The notes: generated from the sequence alone by a model not told the origin. DNA of 64,000 bases from Silene conica (GCA_029255685.2 CM055317.2:74947460-75011459); one strand, 5' to 3'; shown: positions 32,751-45,256, numbered from the stretch's first letter. Numbers and translations are program-made.

Positions 32751-35453
32751 AGCCTGATCAGAAAATCGCGATTTCAGCGTTTTGCAAAACTCAATCATTC
32801 GACACCAAAACTTATGAATCGCTACAAATGATGTTTACCCAACATTATCAAACACCAAATACTAATATTCTAACAGCACATAAGTCCCATAACAATCCTC
32901 AAACGATTATATCAAGTATCCGTCTTAACTTTGTGAAAAACTGAAAATAGCATATGAACATGTAACAACATCATAAAGCATGGATTTCTCACATAAGAAC
33001 AATCCTAAGCATGCTTCTAAGTTCATTAAACATAATCCTTTGAACAAAATCAGAAACAATATGGAGAATCACAACAAAAGTGCTAATATTCACAACAAGG
33101 CCGAGTTATCTCATTATCGTCACCTTTCAAGCGATTCCGGCTAAAGATCCTCCTCTACCAAGTAGCTATCGACCTCTGGATCGTCTAAGCCCACACCTAC
33201 AAACATAGAAACCGAAATTTAGGACAAAAAACGATTTCTTACAAAACGGACAGATTTTTTCGGAGTGAAGGAAATGAAAAACTAAAGTGATAGATGGCTT
33301 GGAAATTGAATGAGGATTCCGAAAATGCTATTGATACCTCAAATTGATGAATGGATGATGAAGAATTTATCAAAAGAAGGTGAATAAATGGAGGTTTGAG
33401 AGAAAATTATGTTTACTGTAAAATGAGTTCTTGAGGAAGAAGAAAGCAACGACATATGGGGGTTTTTAAGGGTTTAGACTTGTCCTTTCCGTCACAATTG
33501 AAACGGGTTAGGATTTTGGAACGGGTTTTGAGTTGGGATCCAAATTACCAAGTTTGTATTCGTCTTAAGGACTTAAGGTTCTTAAAACGGATCTTACTTT
33601 TTATTTAAAATCAATTACAATAAACTATTAAAATATTATTTTATTACTTAAAATAATTTAAAACGCTTAAATTAGATTTTACGAAAATACGGGATGTTAC
33701 AACAAATTAATAATTATATTATGGATATAATAAATTTCGCCCATACCTGATCAAATAAAATATAGACAATGAATTTTTTTTTAAAAAGAACATTAAAAAT
33801 ATCGCATACTTTCTTAACAAAAATTAATATAATAAATATAATAAATATTTGTTTACAAGATGAAATAAATATTTTTATCATAGTAAAAAAAATAGATCTA
33901 TAAATTTAATAAACGGACATAATTTAAAATATTGAAAATTTTAAAAATTACTAGATTTATAAAATTCACTACAATTTAGAAAATGAAAAAAGTGAGCAAT
34001 ATATTGTTACAACTTACTGGATTATTGGATTTATTAGTTAAATTCTCTTTAAGAAACCCGCAATAAATTAAAAAGGAATATATTTAAATATTTTCGTTAT
34101 TAAAATTATTATTTTAAATTTCTTTTAGGAAAGTGAAATAAAATTAAAATGTTAGATTTCTAATAAAATCATTTTGGAAAAAAAAATAAACAAACGAAAA
34201 CAATAAAACATTTAAATATATGAAGCGGGTTCTTTTCGTTATACATTAGGTGACAATTTCTATGAGAAAATGTGTAACCGTTATTTGACGGATAACATTT
34301 TAGGAGTGGATATTTATTATAAAGTGGTCATATTTTGGGTTGTCAAAATAGAGACCAACTATTAATTAAGCTTTATTTTGTATATGTGTATTTTCATCCC
34401 CCTTGGCTTTTTTTATCTTTTCTTTATTTTATTCTATTTAAATGGAGGAATTTAGGATATATGTCAAATAAAACACAAGGTAGGAATAATTTTGACAGTA
34501 ATATTTCATTGTATAAAACACTATTACGAGTATTTGAAATAATCTTCATTTACGCATCCACATTTAGTTGATTGATTAAGGAAATAAATAGCATGAATTA
34601 TATGTACGTTTCGTATGTCATAATTTGAAAATTAACCCGTGCATATTTGTGCACGAGATTAAAACTAGTTATACTTAATTATAGTGAACACGCCATGGCC
34701 ATACATAAAGTTGTTAATATCAATTTCAACAAATTCACTACACATTATCAATTAATAAATACATTAAAAAATTTCCAAAACGTTATATCAATAATAAAAT
34801 ATGAGACTATAAAACTAAGGTTTCAACATATTCGATAATTAAAGATATAAAGTGTCATCAACATTCGACAATGCCAAAAACAAAGAATATGATGCAAATG
34901 CTTGTTAGATTCTTCTCTTTTCTTCTACTTTCATTTTACTTTTTCATGTCACTCTCAATTGATTCCAACTCACTACGTCACTCTCAATTGATTTCAACTC
35001 ACTACAAAAATAAAAATAAGAAAAGTTTTAAATAATCAATCAAATGAAATTAAATAGGCTATTAGAAAAACATAGGCGAAAAGGAATAAACTTACCCGTG
35101 ATTTTTTTTTTTTTTTTTTTTGCTAATAATGTGTTAGAATTTTTATCATTTGATCTTTTTTATAGTTAAAATTTGTTAAATTGGTTTCATAATTGTAAAA
35201 TATGAAAAGTTTGGCATTCAAGAGATATAGATGGTGATTATGGAGTTGAGTAATGTTTGGTAGACAAAGGTTTAGGTCTTTTCTACATTGATTATTATTT
35301 TGCCTTTTCGTTTTTTTATTTGTTCTTTATTTTAATATTTTGATTTAGCATAAAATAGTAGCTCGACACATGTCGTTCAACTACCTTCTCAATAGCTCGC
35401 CACGTGTCGTTCACCTAACTACTCAATCTAGACTTTTTATGTTATTATATAGA

Positions 35454-36922
35454 TATAGATATAGATATAGATAGTAGATAATAAGGATAAGTGGTTCAAT
35501 AGTTTAGAATTACATAAGTCATTTAAAAATCATGGGTTCGAATCATATATCAATCAGAAATTATTTCTGAAACTTCACGAGGGCACCTACGCTCATGGAT
35601 GCTCCCTTAGGTATGAGTTTAGAATTGGTTAATATATAAAAACATTTGTTTAAGAATAATAATTTTTATTACTTTTTCTTATTTCTATTTTGATATCAAT
35701 AGTACCAACTTCATACCCACCTCCTCCATGTCTATGAGAAATTCATACCACATCAATTTGAGGTATGTGAATGAAAATTTCAGTTTCGTTAAACATATAC
35801 ATGGTATGGATTTTGCTCATTCCAATTATATACCTTATAGACTCATACCTATATTGAGTGAACTAAACATGCCCTAGATGTGAGTAAAACGATTATTAAA
35901 AAATCCTATTTTACGATATATTCGTATAAATCCGCATTATACAAAACTATTTATACAAATATATAAGTAATCGACATTTAGCTCTTGGACATAATAAGTG
36001 TTTTGACAGACAAAATGTTTGGAATTTTGTGATATAAATGGTGGGCAAAGAAAGAAGAAAAGAGATTGTTGAATAGTGTATGAAAGAAGGGAGCAAAGAC
36101 TGGAAATGAGAAAGGGAATGCACGGTCAGACAAAGAGAAAGCTGTCATAGAAAGATGTGAATTAGATGCATGCAACCTTAGTCATGTCCTTTTCATCCTA
36201 TTATTATTATCATCATCATTTATTATCAACTTCATCACAACAATACCTAGCTACCTACATTTTCTCCAACCTAATATTTACCTAAATTAATTAATTAATC
36301 ATTTAATTAATTAATTAAACCTTTGATATCGTCAAGGAACAACCGGGTCTGAATCGTATTTTGAGTTTTGACGACACTGGTGTATTTATAGAATGTTATT
36401 TTAAGATTTTTAAATTAAAGGTACACCAAAGTTTTCTCCAACTTAATAGTTACGTAAATTAAGTAAACCTTTTATATTAAGGAAGAAACGGGTCCGAATT
36501 TCATTTTGAGTTTTGTCATTGCTGCATTTACACAATGTAATTCGAGATTGTTTTTTTCAAGGGAACAATCGTTTCATTAAACGAAAGTCTCATTGTAGTT
36601 ATAACATAAGTCAAAAATGACCGGACACAAAATAATTAAAATTAAATAAACTACATTCTCGATCAACATAAAATTTCTAAACTTGATTGACTCATGAAAC
36701 GCTTCTGCACATCCTCTAACATATCGCCTTCTACGGATTTTCACAAGAGAGTGTTCAAATGTTCTAAAACATTGACAAGAATAAAGTTCTTTTGACCAAA
36801 AAGTTTGTAACGAGCAATCTAACAACAGTTTTATCTCCATAGGATCAACAGTAAAGGCACCGACCGATCTTCCACTTAATTCTTGAACCTCTCAAATAGA
36901 GGGGAAAGTCTCACCACACGAT
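35454..36922. other. Intergenic DNA, no gene recognised
   Basis: Begins with a TATAGA microsatellite (35448-35478). A weak box-B-like GGGTTCGAATC sits at about 35532. The region 36540-36850 begins with a T-rich run and an ACGAAAGT motif and could be a LINE 3' remnant, but no coding motif supports it. (ATT)/(TAAT) repeats lie near 36200-36310. Confidence 0.4.
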
Positions 36923-37027
36923 GAGGACAGACTCACCAAAAGGTGAGGACAAAACTCACCAAAAGGTGAGAACAAAACTCACACAAATGTGAGAACAAAA
37001 CTCACACAAAGGTGAAAACAAGTCTCC
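36923..37027. repeat. 22-23-bp hairpin minisatellite
   Basis: Four and a half units starting at 36923, 36945, 36968, 36991 and 37014. The first two contain the inverted pair CTCACC-AAAA-GGTGAG, and later units carry compensating drift (CTCACACAAATGTGAG). Within AT-rich non-coding DNA. Confidence 0.85.
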
Positions 37028-37887
37028 AATAAAGTGATGGTTGATGCTCAACTATTATAGCATGTTTTAGTTAAATTTTTTGATTTTTTTTAGTTTATCT
37101 TAGCTATACTTTGTCATTAATTGTTCGTCCCGCTCGAATACTTTACTCCCTAACCTCAAATTCTGACTTTGGCACTTTTCAAGTGACTAATTATAGGAGT
37201 AATTATTAGATAATTATCGTTTTGAATAAGAAGATGTAAGTGATAGATAATCATTTCAACCAAAATTTTAAAGTAATGGTTGATGCTCAACTATTACATT
37301 TTATTAGTTTTTCTAACGTGTACCCTAAATGTACACATTAATAATCTAAGAAAAGGAAGATTTTGAGAATATATCATGAATAATTGATACACAAACTCAC
37401 ATTTACCATAACTAGTGAAATATTCTCAACAATCTTTCTCTAATTAACGTATTAACTTGTACCCTTAGGAGACACGTTAGAAAAAGCGTTTATTTATTCC
37501 TCTTACTCCCCATCATCCGAATGCCCATCAGATTTGAAGAGCAGTTAGTGCATAGACTCTCTCAAACCTTGTGTTAAAATTCTACTTCATTAGTTATTAA
37601 AAGCTGTCGGGATTTGATCCAGTGATCTTAATTATGTTGAAGTAATATACTAGCTAGAAACAAAACTTAATGTCTGTGGATGTAGAGACCATTTGTTATG
37701 AATTATGAGTAGTGTAGGTTAGCAATAGAAGGGTCCACATCAAAATTATAGCAAGAAAAAGAAAGAAGATAGAAAAAAATGCAGACATTGCAGTACAAGT
37801 AAGAGTTACAGTTACTGCAACTTCTATTTTCTGGGATCTAGAGTTACTTACATTCAGATTATTATTATGATTGATGATGATGATGAT
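37028..37887. other. Intergenic DNA
   Basis: About 860 bp, AT-rich. Repeats a GTGATGGTTGATGCTCAACT motif at about 37036 and 37274. No gene or element terminus recognised. Ends in an (ATG) microsatellite used as a hAT target. Confidence 0.4.
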
Positions 37888-38833
37888 TAGAGTTGGCAGT
37901 GGGCCGTGCTGGGCCGGCCCGCGTGCCGGTCCACCGTGCCAGAACCTATAAAATGGCCCGTTCGTGCCGTGCTTTTTGGCCCACCGTGTCGTGCCGTGCC
38001 TGGCCCGGTGACTGAAAGCCCAGCCGCGGCCCGCCCATGGCACGGTGGATTTGCGTGTCGTGCCGTGCCTGGCCCATGGGCCGGTCGTGCCATGTTCATG
38101 GGCCGGCCCGCGTGCTACATACTTTTTTTAAAAAAACATTTTTTTTACTTGTTCAATTGTTTTATTGTATTTTTAATGTGTACGATTTAATCAAATAATT
38201 AAGAAACGATGAATTTTTTTTTTGTTATTAAACGATTAAGAAACGATGTTAAAAAAATACCTCAATTTTTTATTAAAAAAATATGAAACGATACAAGTTT
38301 ACAAGTATATTTAATTAAAAAAACAATAAAGCGATTAAGAAACGATATTAATTAGTAATTAGTAATTATTTTTGCTTGAACTTCCGAATTTCCGATTCAA
38401 CAAACCCAATTAACTATTTTATATAACTAATTATTTATATTACTAATTATTTTATATAAGATTTTTATATGTTTATAAGTTATATTGTTATTTATAATTG
38501 TAAGAATTATATACTATAATTAAGAATTTAAGATAAGTAGAAGAGAAATAGAATAAGAGATGGATTGAATTGTGAAAAATGAAGCCCACCGTGCCTCAGA
38601 CCGGGCCGGTCGTGCCGGGCCGGCGTGCCTGTTGCATGCCATGGCCCGCCGTGCTTTGGGCCGTGCCGTGCCTAGGCACGGAGTTTTCGAAAATTGTGCG
38701 TCGCGACCCGGAAGTAGCCCGACCGTGTTCGTGCCGTGCCGCCTCGAAAACGCCGCCGGGCCGGGTCGTGCCGTGCCGTGCTCCGTGCTAGGCCGTGCCG
38801 CCCACCGTGCCTCAGCCCATAATGCCATCTCTA
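37888..38833. mobile_element. Non-autonomous hAT element with GC-rich ends
   Basis: 946 bp. Terminal inverted repeats TAGAGTTGGCAGTGGGCC and TAGAGATGGCATTATGGGCT are imperfect. A perfect 8-bp target duplication ATGATGAT (37880-37887, 38834-38841) flanks it, although the target is an (ATG) repeat. Both subterminal 200-300 bp are packed with CGTGCC/GGCACG and GGGCCGG motifs, while the centre is AT-rich. The open frames in the GC-rich parts are by-products of the repeats. No transposase. Confidence 0.75.
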
Positions 38834-38946
38834 ATGATGATGATAAGCTTCTTCTTTCATAATCATCTTTTTCTTACATCTTTGTTTGCTTCTTCATTAT
38901 TTTCTTCATTAGTTAAGTCTTTTTCGCAGTCATTATTAACAATCCT

Positions 38947-38999
38947 ACTCTTTCCGTCTTAGTGAATTAAAAGGTAAATAAATGACTAAGACGGAGAAA
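38947..38999. mobile_element. Stowaway-like MITE remnant
   Basis: CTCTTTCCGTCTTAGTGAAT at the left and the inverted CATTTATTT...GACGGAG at the right, about 53 bp, next to TA. Resembles the short palindromic MITEs in the TCP intron. Confidence 0.4.
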
Positions 39000-39346
39000 A
39001 TCATAATCATAATCATAATCAATATATCTTCAACAATCTGAACTCGTACATAAAGTTAATTTTTGGAAGATTTTTGTTTAGTTTGGTGAGAACTTCATGC
39101 GAGATACCAAGAAATGTACTAACATATGAACCCTAATTATCATAAAGTATACGGAGTATATATAAAGGACATTTATAACAAATTTTCATTTTTGTGACGC
39201 GTTACAACTCACAAGTTTGTGACATGTAAAACGACAATCTGTAACGTGGACAAAGTAAGCCGAAGGTACTTCCGCGAACTTTTTCATCCGCTAGTCTTCA
39301 CTGAGGTCGTTTTAGATTATTATTGCAGCGTAAAATGGGTATCTAA

Positions 39347-40193
39347 TCTATATAAATTCTGAAACATTTATCAGGCTGTGGTTGCGCCACATCATACATC
39401 CAACTTCTAATTTTTTTTTTTTTTTTAATTCACTCAGGTGGGTCCCGCACAATAACTTATGATTTCCCTGCACAAAAACCGCCTAATATTCTACGTATTC
39501 CAAATAAATGTCTAAAATCGTAGATTACGAAACATTACGCACATTTTTATATACATGAATTAATTAGAAATAAATGTTGTGATAATTAGACCACAATTTA
39601 TTTAGATTCTAATCTATATAAATTCTGAAACATTTATCAGGCTGTGGTTGCGCCACATCATACATCCAACTTCTAATTTTTTTTCTTTTTTTTAATTCAC
39701 TCAGGTGGGTCCCGCACAATAACTTATGATTTCCCTGCACAAAAACCGCCTAATATTCTACGTATTCCAAATAAATGTCTAAAATCGTAGATTACGAAAC
39801 ATTACGCACATTTTTATATACATGAATTAATTAGAAATAAATGTTGTGATAATTAGACCACAATTTATTTAGATGATTAAAATATTATAATTAATAACAA
39901 TTTACAATAATAATAAACCGAACATACAAAATTTGAAACATTATTAAAACATTTTTTGCGTGATTAATTGATTATTAATAAAAGTATACATTATCAGACG
40001 TATGTTCATTTAATTTTTATTTTACAGACACATTTTTTAAAAAAAAGTACGACAAAGATGAAAATCATAATTGTCTGAAATATATTAACGAAAATTTAAT
40101 TCATCTAAAAAGGAAAACAAAACGAGTAAGCAATTATTATAATAACAAACTTTAAAACAGCATACCCGTGCAATTGCACGGGTTTAAAACTAG
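39347..40193 (+). mobile_element. Helitron with tandemly duplicated 5' end
   Basis: 5' end A then TCTATATAAATTCTGAAACA at 39347, repeated exactly at 39613. 3' end: perfect 20-bp palindrome ACCCGTGCAATTGCACGGGT (40164-40183), then CTAG (40190-40193) and T. The first about 260 bp (39347-39607) are repeated at 39613-39873, differing only in a T-run. The inner start alone would give a 581-bp Helitron. Non-coding, non-autonomous. Confidence 0.7.
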
Positions 40194-40791
40194 TTATACT
40201 ATTATACGTATATCACTTACATGAAAATAACCTCTATTTGTTTTATAATATGCTTATATAAAATTGTTTTATAAAATAATTTTGGGTGTTTTAGCGAAGT
40301 GATAGGAGTGGGCATTTAGTTTCAAAGAAATGATTTACTCCATGATTTATGATAAGATTTAAAGATCTAGATGTGGACCCTTTGTTGGTGTGGCCTAACA
40401 CCAAACCTAGCTAGTAGTAATGTAGGTTCAAATGGATAATGAAACGGTGTCATCGAATAGCGTCCAATTTCGACGTCACTTTCTTATAAGTACGTCTAAT
40501 GATTGGGGTGTCCATTTATTACAAGTAATCATCATTATAATTAAAATCCTTACTTGTTGTATGTGAAAGAGTAGCGCTAACTCATTTTCCTTCTCTAATA
40601 CCGAGGATATGATTTTCGAATTGTTATACATCAAAGTGATATAGTTACTGAAGTATTTTCCTCCTTTAATAAAATTTGACGGCAACACAGAATTATCGAT
40701 GGTATTGAATTTCAAGATCACTCTCCACGTAGTCACATATCATTATCATTATTCATTATATTATTATTATATATTTATATATATTAAAGAA

Positions 40792-41659
40792 TCTTGTAAA
40801 ACCGCTGATGTGGCGCAATGTGGTTTTAGAATTAGTTTAATGGAGCTCTCTCATCCAACCTCAGAATTTTAGTTTATTTCGACCAATAACGTGAACAATA
40901 GTAGTCATGTCACCTTCCATTAACCGATTTTTATATTGTTTCCATTTCTTTTGCAATATATCGAATATAATTATCTTAATTTTGTTTCTTTAATTAATTT
41001 ACATATATCTTTTTTTTTTACAGGAAATTTACATATATCTTAAAGTTCTCAAATATGAATTTTATAATTTCCTTTTTTTAATTATGTCTTAATAGTTCCA
41101 TTTTTATACCACCTCACAATTATTACTCCTATTAACATTATCATATGTTATCTTATTATATATTATCAACAATTTTTTCAAATGTCCTTATCTATATATA
41201 TATTAATTTTTTTCGTTTTTATTTTAAGTATACATGTTCATTAAATAAAATTTCTGGTTATATATATATATAATAAATATAATTTGTCGTCTTCTTTTAA
41301 AATAAAAGTACACAGCCCCGTGATTTTTCACGGGTGTTACACTAAAAAATAAAATGCTGAAGACAACCTTCATTATGAATGAGAGACCTTCATTATGCCA
41401 GGACTGTGTTGGTTGTAAGAACGTATTTTAATGCCCGACATTTTACAGAATTTGAAATATCAACACTGACATTAACTCACCATTATTTTTTCAATAAGTT
41501 TAACAACTTTAAGACACTTACAAAATATTAAACGATCCTAATAAGACGAAAACTTCAAGGTGTACTTATGAACAATTTTGATTATATAATAACTATAATT
41601 TGTCGTCTTTTTTTAAAGAAAATACATAACTCCGTGATTTTTCACGGGTGTTACACTAG
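40792..41659 (+). mobile_element. Helitron with two 3' ends
   Basis: 5' end A then TCTTGTAAAACCGCTGATGT at 40792. Two 3' terminal hairpins CCGTGATTTTTCACGG lie 316 bp apart: the first (about 41317-41344) followed by CTAA, the second (41628-41644) followed by CTAG (41656-41659) and T. The 50 bp before each hairpin are also similar. Non-coding. Confidence 0.65.
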
Positions 41660-42760
41660 TAAAGTATAAACTCTATAATTTTGCTTTCCATAACATGGGA
41701 TCCTTATTGAGTTATTGTGTATTTCAAAATTGAAATGGTGGTATTGAAATAATTAGGTAATATCCTATTAGTTTCTTTATCTATAAACCTTCTATTTAAG
41801 TTTCATAAGTATCAACTTGTTAGGTATGTATGTACCACTATCCAACGTAACAAAATAAATTTATACTGAAGAATCAATTTGAAATATCTGAATTGATACT
41901 CAAAAAACCGACCTAATTCGACAAGCAATTCGAAATTGAACCGAATTCCTCAAAAGCATGAAAACCCTAACTAAAAACAAGATAAAACCTAGACTTATTC
42001 CTACGTGAATCGATTTATAAAAAAACTCATTTTTTCTCATAAAAACCAATTTGTATAAGATCAAGCGTCTAGCTAGATTAGACCTCGTACAATAGACGTT
42101 CTTTAGTCTTTACATCTCACATATTCACTGATTGTCTTAGGTATTACTCTTTATCTGTCGGTCAATTATTTACCTTTTTTTAATTTTTATTTAAAAGATA
42201 TTTTATTCATTAATCGTCCTAGGAGTAAACAAAAATTGAACCGAACTCTTCATTATTTGTCTTACAAATACACAGAAGTTTAAGTACTCTTTATACACAC
42301 GTTCCAGTCAGTTATTTACCCTTCACATTTATATTTTATTAAACGTAAATAAATGATCGGGATATAGAGAGAACATGGTATCGATAAATAAAGACCGTTA
42401 GTTTGTATGACTCTTGGGGCTAACGTATGGATAGTACAAAATCAAATATCGTACATTATGAAAATGTTGTGCATATATCTACTTTAAATTTGTTTTACGA
42501 AGATGATAAACCCTATCTACATCCTCTATTATTTTTTGTCTTTCCTTTTGTTTTAGTAATGAAGCTTTTTTACTTTGTTTCTTTACGTGCATTTGTTTGC
42601 ACATCGTACTGATAAATTACTTTATCGATCCAATTCCATAACAAAAAAACTTTATATCTCCATCTGCATTTATTTTCACTGTCATCCTTTATTAGTTTTG
42701 ATCATCTTCCACGATTGACCTAATTGTATCACATACGTTTATCAAGAATCTACTTTATTT
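41660..42760. other. Intergenic DNA
   Basis: 1.1 kb AT-rich sequence without a recognised gene. A short frame at 42427-42612 has no features supporting it. Fragments of Stowaway-like sequence near 42140-42350. Confidence 0.4.
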
Positions 42761-42918
42761 AATATTGGAGAATATCATATTAGAGATATTATTAACAGAA
42801 AAATATATTTATTAGATAATAATAGGTCATAGTTAGGTTATTATACTGAGGAGTATTCTCGCACTATTCCGCAAGATTTTCCTACTAATAATATCTCTAA
42901 TATAATATTTTTAATATT
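42761..42918. mobile_element. MITE with about 42-bp inverted repeats
   Basis: Left AATATTGGAGAATATCATAT and inverted right AATATTAAAAATATTATATT, continuing through TTAGAGATATTATTA on both sides. 158 bp in total. No target duplication is clear. Confidence 0.6.
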
Positions 42919-44460
42919 TAAACCTCATCTTTCATCCTTGTGAGAAGAGTGGTTAATACTCCGTACTAGATAGGGAGTTATAGCCACCGGATGACACCGA
43001 AACTTACAGGGGGTTTGGCGGGGTGGTTTGGAATGGAATGGATTGGATTTTAGCTAGATATTTTAGTGTTTGGGTGAGACATTTTGGAATGGAGTTGGAA
43101 TCCATCAGGATTTTAGCTAGATATTAAATTCGCGAAGTATTTTATATTATTTGTATATATCTTAAAATTTATTTGTTCTTAATTTGACTTCAAACAAATG
43201 TGGAAAATGGTTAAGAAATTAAGAATTTAATAGGGTTTGATTCTATTCTGAGTTGATTCAGAGCTTAAACTTTTTAACTTTGGAGAGCCCGACCTCCAAT
43301 TACCGAGCAATTTCCAAGCCCATCCGAAGTCCAGCTCCGATTGGCTCGATTACACTCTTAATTTTGGCATTGTTTTAACATTTTAATGAATAAGTAACTA
43401 TTCATCTGTGTGGATTCGAAATTTTAGCCCAAAGTCGACATGCACCTAGAAATTTGTAATGTGAGTTCATAAGTGTGGAGTACAATCATATAAAACATTT
43501 TTCAGATTTATCGGGTTTTCGAATATGAAAAACTATACTTTAGTAGATATATAAATCATGTATCTCTATAATTTGGTTACCTTTATTTTTGACATCGCAC
43601 AAAGACTAATGCAAGAAGAAGGTGTCATTTGTAGGATTGTATATCGGTACTATCTATATCATACGATAAAACCGGAACATTTGTTGATATACAAAATGTT
43701 TATATAATTATATAAACATTGGTAGCATTCCTCACCAAATAACGTACATACAAAGGGAAGCTATAACTAAAAGTACGTATCCATGCTGGCCCTCATTTCT
43801 ATTAATGGGCACCAAAAAATTTAGGCCATAACAATCTTTCCAATTTTGTGGAGGCCAGGTTATGTAATAATTAACCTTGTATAGTAGCTATCATATAAAT
43901 GGCACCACTTACATCTAATATTCAACACCTTACTACTACTAATTAAAACATAGGAATTGGTAGGGCTAGGGGTTAAGATTTAAGAGGTATATTCCGTTCC
44001 AATATTTTTAATGACCAAATCAGAATTTATATTTTTGGGGTGATTTTTTAAAATGGGTTTAAATTTTAGGGAAGCGAATTGGTAATTTTATATGGTATAT
44101 GCGTAAATTTCTTTTGAGGCGATGTCCTCTGCTACCCCGACTCCACCACTACACCTTGCAAAGCAATAAAATCGACCGAGAAAATACTTTTAGTTAAATG
44201 TTAATTACTACCGAATACATTGTATTAGGTAATAGGTATTCGTTGCAGATGTTAGCTATTCTAACTATAGAAAAGTAACGAGTGATGTTATTCATAGCCT
44301 ATGTTCAAATAATAAGATTATAACGGGCAAAGAATTGCATAAAGAATAATTGTATTATTTATGTTATTGTCTTAAAATATATGGTGAATACCTCACAGCT
44401 TAATGAAACCACCATAATGATAGCCGATCCTACTATAGACCTATCTAATGATCACTAAAA
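42919..44460. other. Intergenic DNA
   Basis: About 1.5 kb with no gene recognised. Near 43047 and 43112 the motif GGATTTTAGCTAGATATTwith flanks occurs twice. A C-rich block near 44140 (GCTACCCCGACTCCACC) looks like an eroded hAT-type end. Confidence 0.4.
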
Positions 44461-44704
44461 CTTGAGAGAGACGGTCTTTCAATAAATTATTGAGAGACAT
44501 TTCTTTTGTACCTTTTTATTTGTATTTTGTGCCCATTTTGTTATTGATCGTATCATAGTAGTTTCGTACTTATTTAGATAGTAAATGTACTTAGTTTATC
44601 TTTAATCATGATTTGTACCAATTTTATTACTTTTAGTACCAGTTTTTCTAAAATTTGTACAATAGTTTTTCAATAAGCTTATTGAGAGACAGTCTCTCAG
44701 AAGA
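44461..44704. mobile_element. MITE-like inverted repeat
   Basis: Left CTTGAGAGAGACGGTCTTTC and inverted right CTTCTGAGAGACTGTCTCTC, each followed by a second small palindrome CAATAA..TTATTG. About 244 bp. Confidence 0.55.
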
Positions 44705-45256
44705 CCTATAGGCGATCCTACTATAGACCTATCTCCTAATACCTTATGTAATGGTAAAGATAATAATAGTACGAACTTTATGATTGGAGAAATACAAAAT
44801 AGTTATAATCAATATAGGCCCAATCTCATCCCGTCAACATCAAATTTGATCCTGACTCCGTCACTTGTAAACGAATTTGATCCAAGCTCAATTATTTAGC
44901 AGTAATAACTCTCCATGACATTGGCAGAGAAAAGTGAATAGGGTAGATGACAACTGTGGATGAAATAAACACTGATTTACGTCAACTAATTGCAGCACGC
45001 ATAAATACTCATATACTTACTTATCGATCACTGCTGAAAAAGAAATTCCAGTGGTCCGATTTTATTGCACTAAAAGAAAAAGGGCAAGCAAAAAATAAAA
45101 CAAACTTTGGTCCATACTCTATCAAGGATCTCTTTAACAGTCTATGCAGCTGATATACAAACCCGTCTTACGCGGCGCTATGAATTAATCAGCAATTTAA
45201 TGCATATTTTCTCTGAAGAAATCATCTTAACCAAAAGTTTAAGTTGGTAATTAATA
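44705..45256. other. Intergenic DNA with one short frame
   Basis: Contains a 68-codon frame at 44947-45153 (plus strand) with coding-like composition, starting MTTVDEINTDLRQLIAARIN. I do not recognise it and no splice sites or neighbours support it. Confidence 0.3.

Larger units (their letters stand above)
30766..33701. mobile_element. Solo LTR, 2.9 kb, probably Ty3/gypsy
   Basis: Starts TGTAAAACCCC and ends GGGATGTTACA; the ends are near-inverted repeats with TG...CA. A perfect 5-bp target duplication ACAAA (30761-30765, 33702-33706) flanks it. There is no internal domain, primer site or second LTR, so it is a solo LTR left by recombination. Length and the TGTAACATCCC-like end suit long-LTR chromoviruses of the Tekay/Del type. 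Family by end sequence only. Orientation uncertain; the minus strand has the more typical start. Confidence 0.85.
30508..34668 (+). mobile_element. Helitron Z (probable, plus strand, split by a solo LTR)
   Basis: Start A then TCCTTATACTATAAAAGG at 30508. End: hairpin CGTGCA/TGCACG (34638-34655), then CTAG at 34665-34668 followed by T. Without the solo LTR it is about 1.2 kb, non-coding, a typical non-autonomous size. No target duplication is expected for Helitrons. Confidence 0.4.
29848..35453 (-). mobile_element. Helitron Y (probable, minus strand, with nested insertions)
   Basis: 3' end at 29848: minus-strand hairpin CCGTGA/TCACGG (29861-29875), then CTAG followed by T. 5' end at 35453: minus strand A then TCTATATAATAACATAAA, typical of plant Helitrons. 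The 5' end block also occurs just left of 29848, which is explained if Y inserted into the first bases of a sister Helitron. It would contain Helitron Z and the solo LTR. Its own DNA is about 1.4 kb with no RepHel gene. The pairing of ends is inferred. Confidence 0.35.

Noticed and set aside
35479-35640. Possible SINE with a GGTTCGAATC box B
   Set aside because: Box A is poor, no A-tail and no target duplication found.
36577-36840. 87-codon minus frame
   Set aside because: No recognisable domain; base composition and position suggest repeat-derived DNA.
37906-38862. Several overlapping long open frames on both strands rich in Arg, Pro and Ala
   Set aside because: They are translations of the GC-rich CGTGCC/GGGCCGG repeats of a hAT element; no domain or splice structure.
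42427-42612. 61-codon plus frame with a hydrophobic stretch
   Set aside because: Short, no start context, AT-rich DNA readily yields such frames.
44947-45153. 68-codon plus frame MTTVDEINTDLRQ...
   Set aside because: Coding-like but no homology recognised, no splice or promoter context; left as an unsupported frame.
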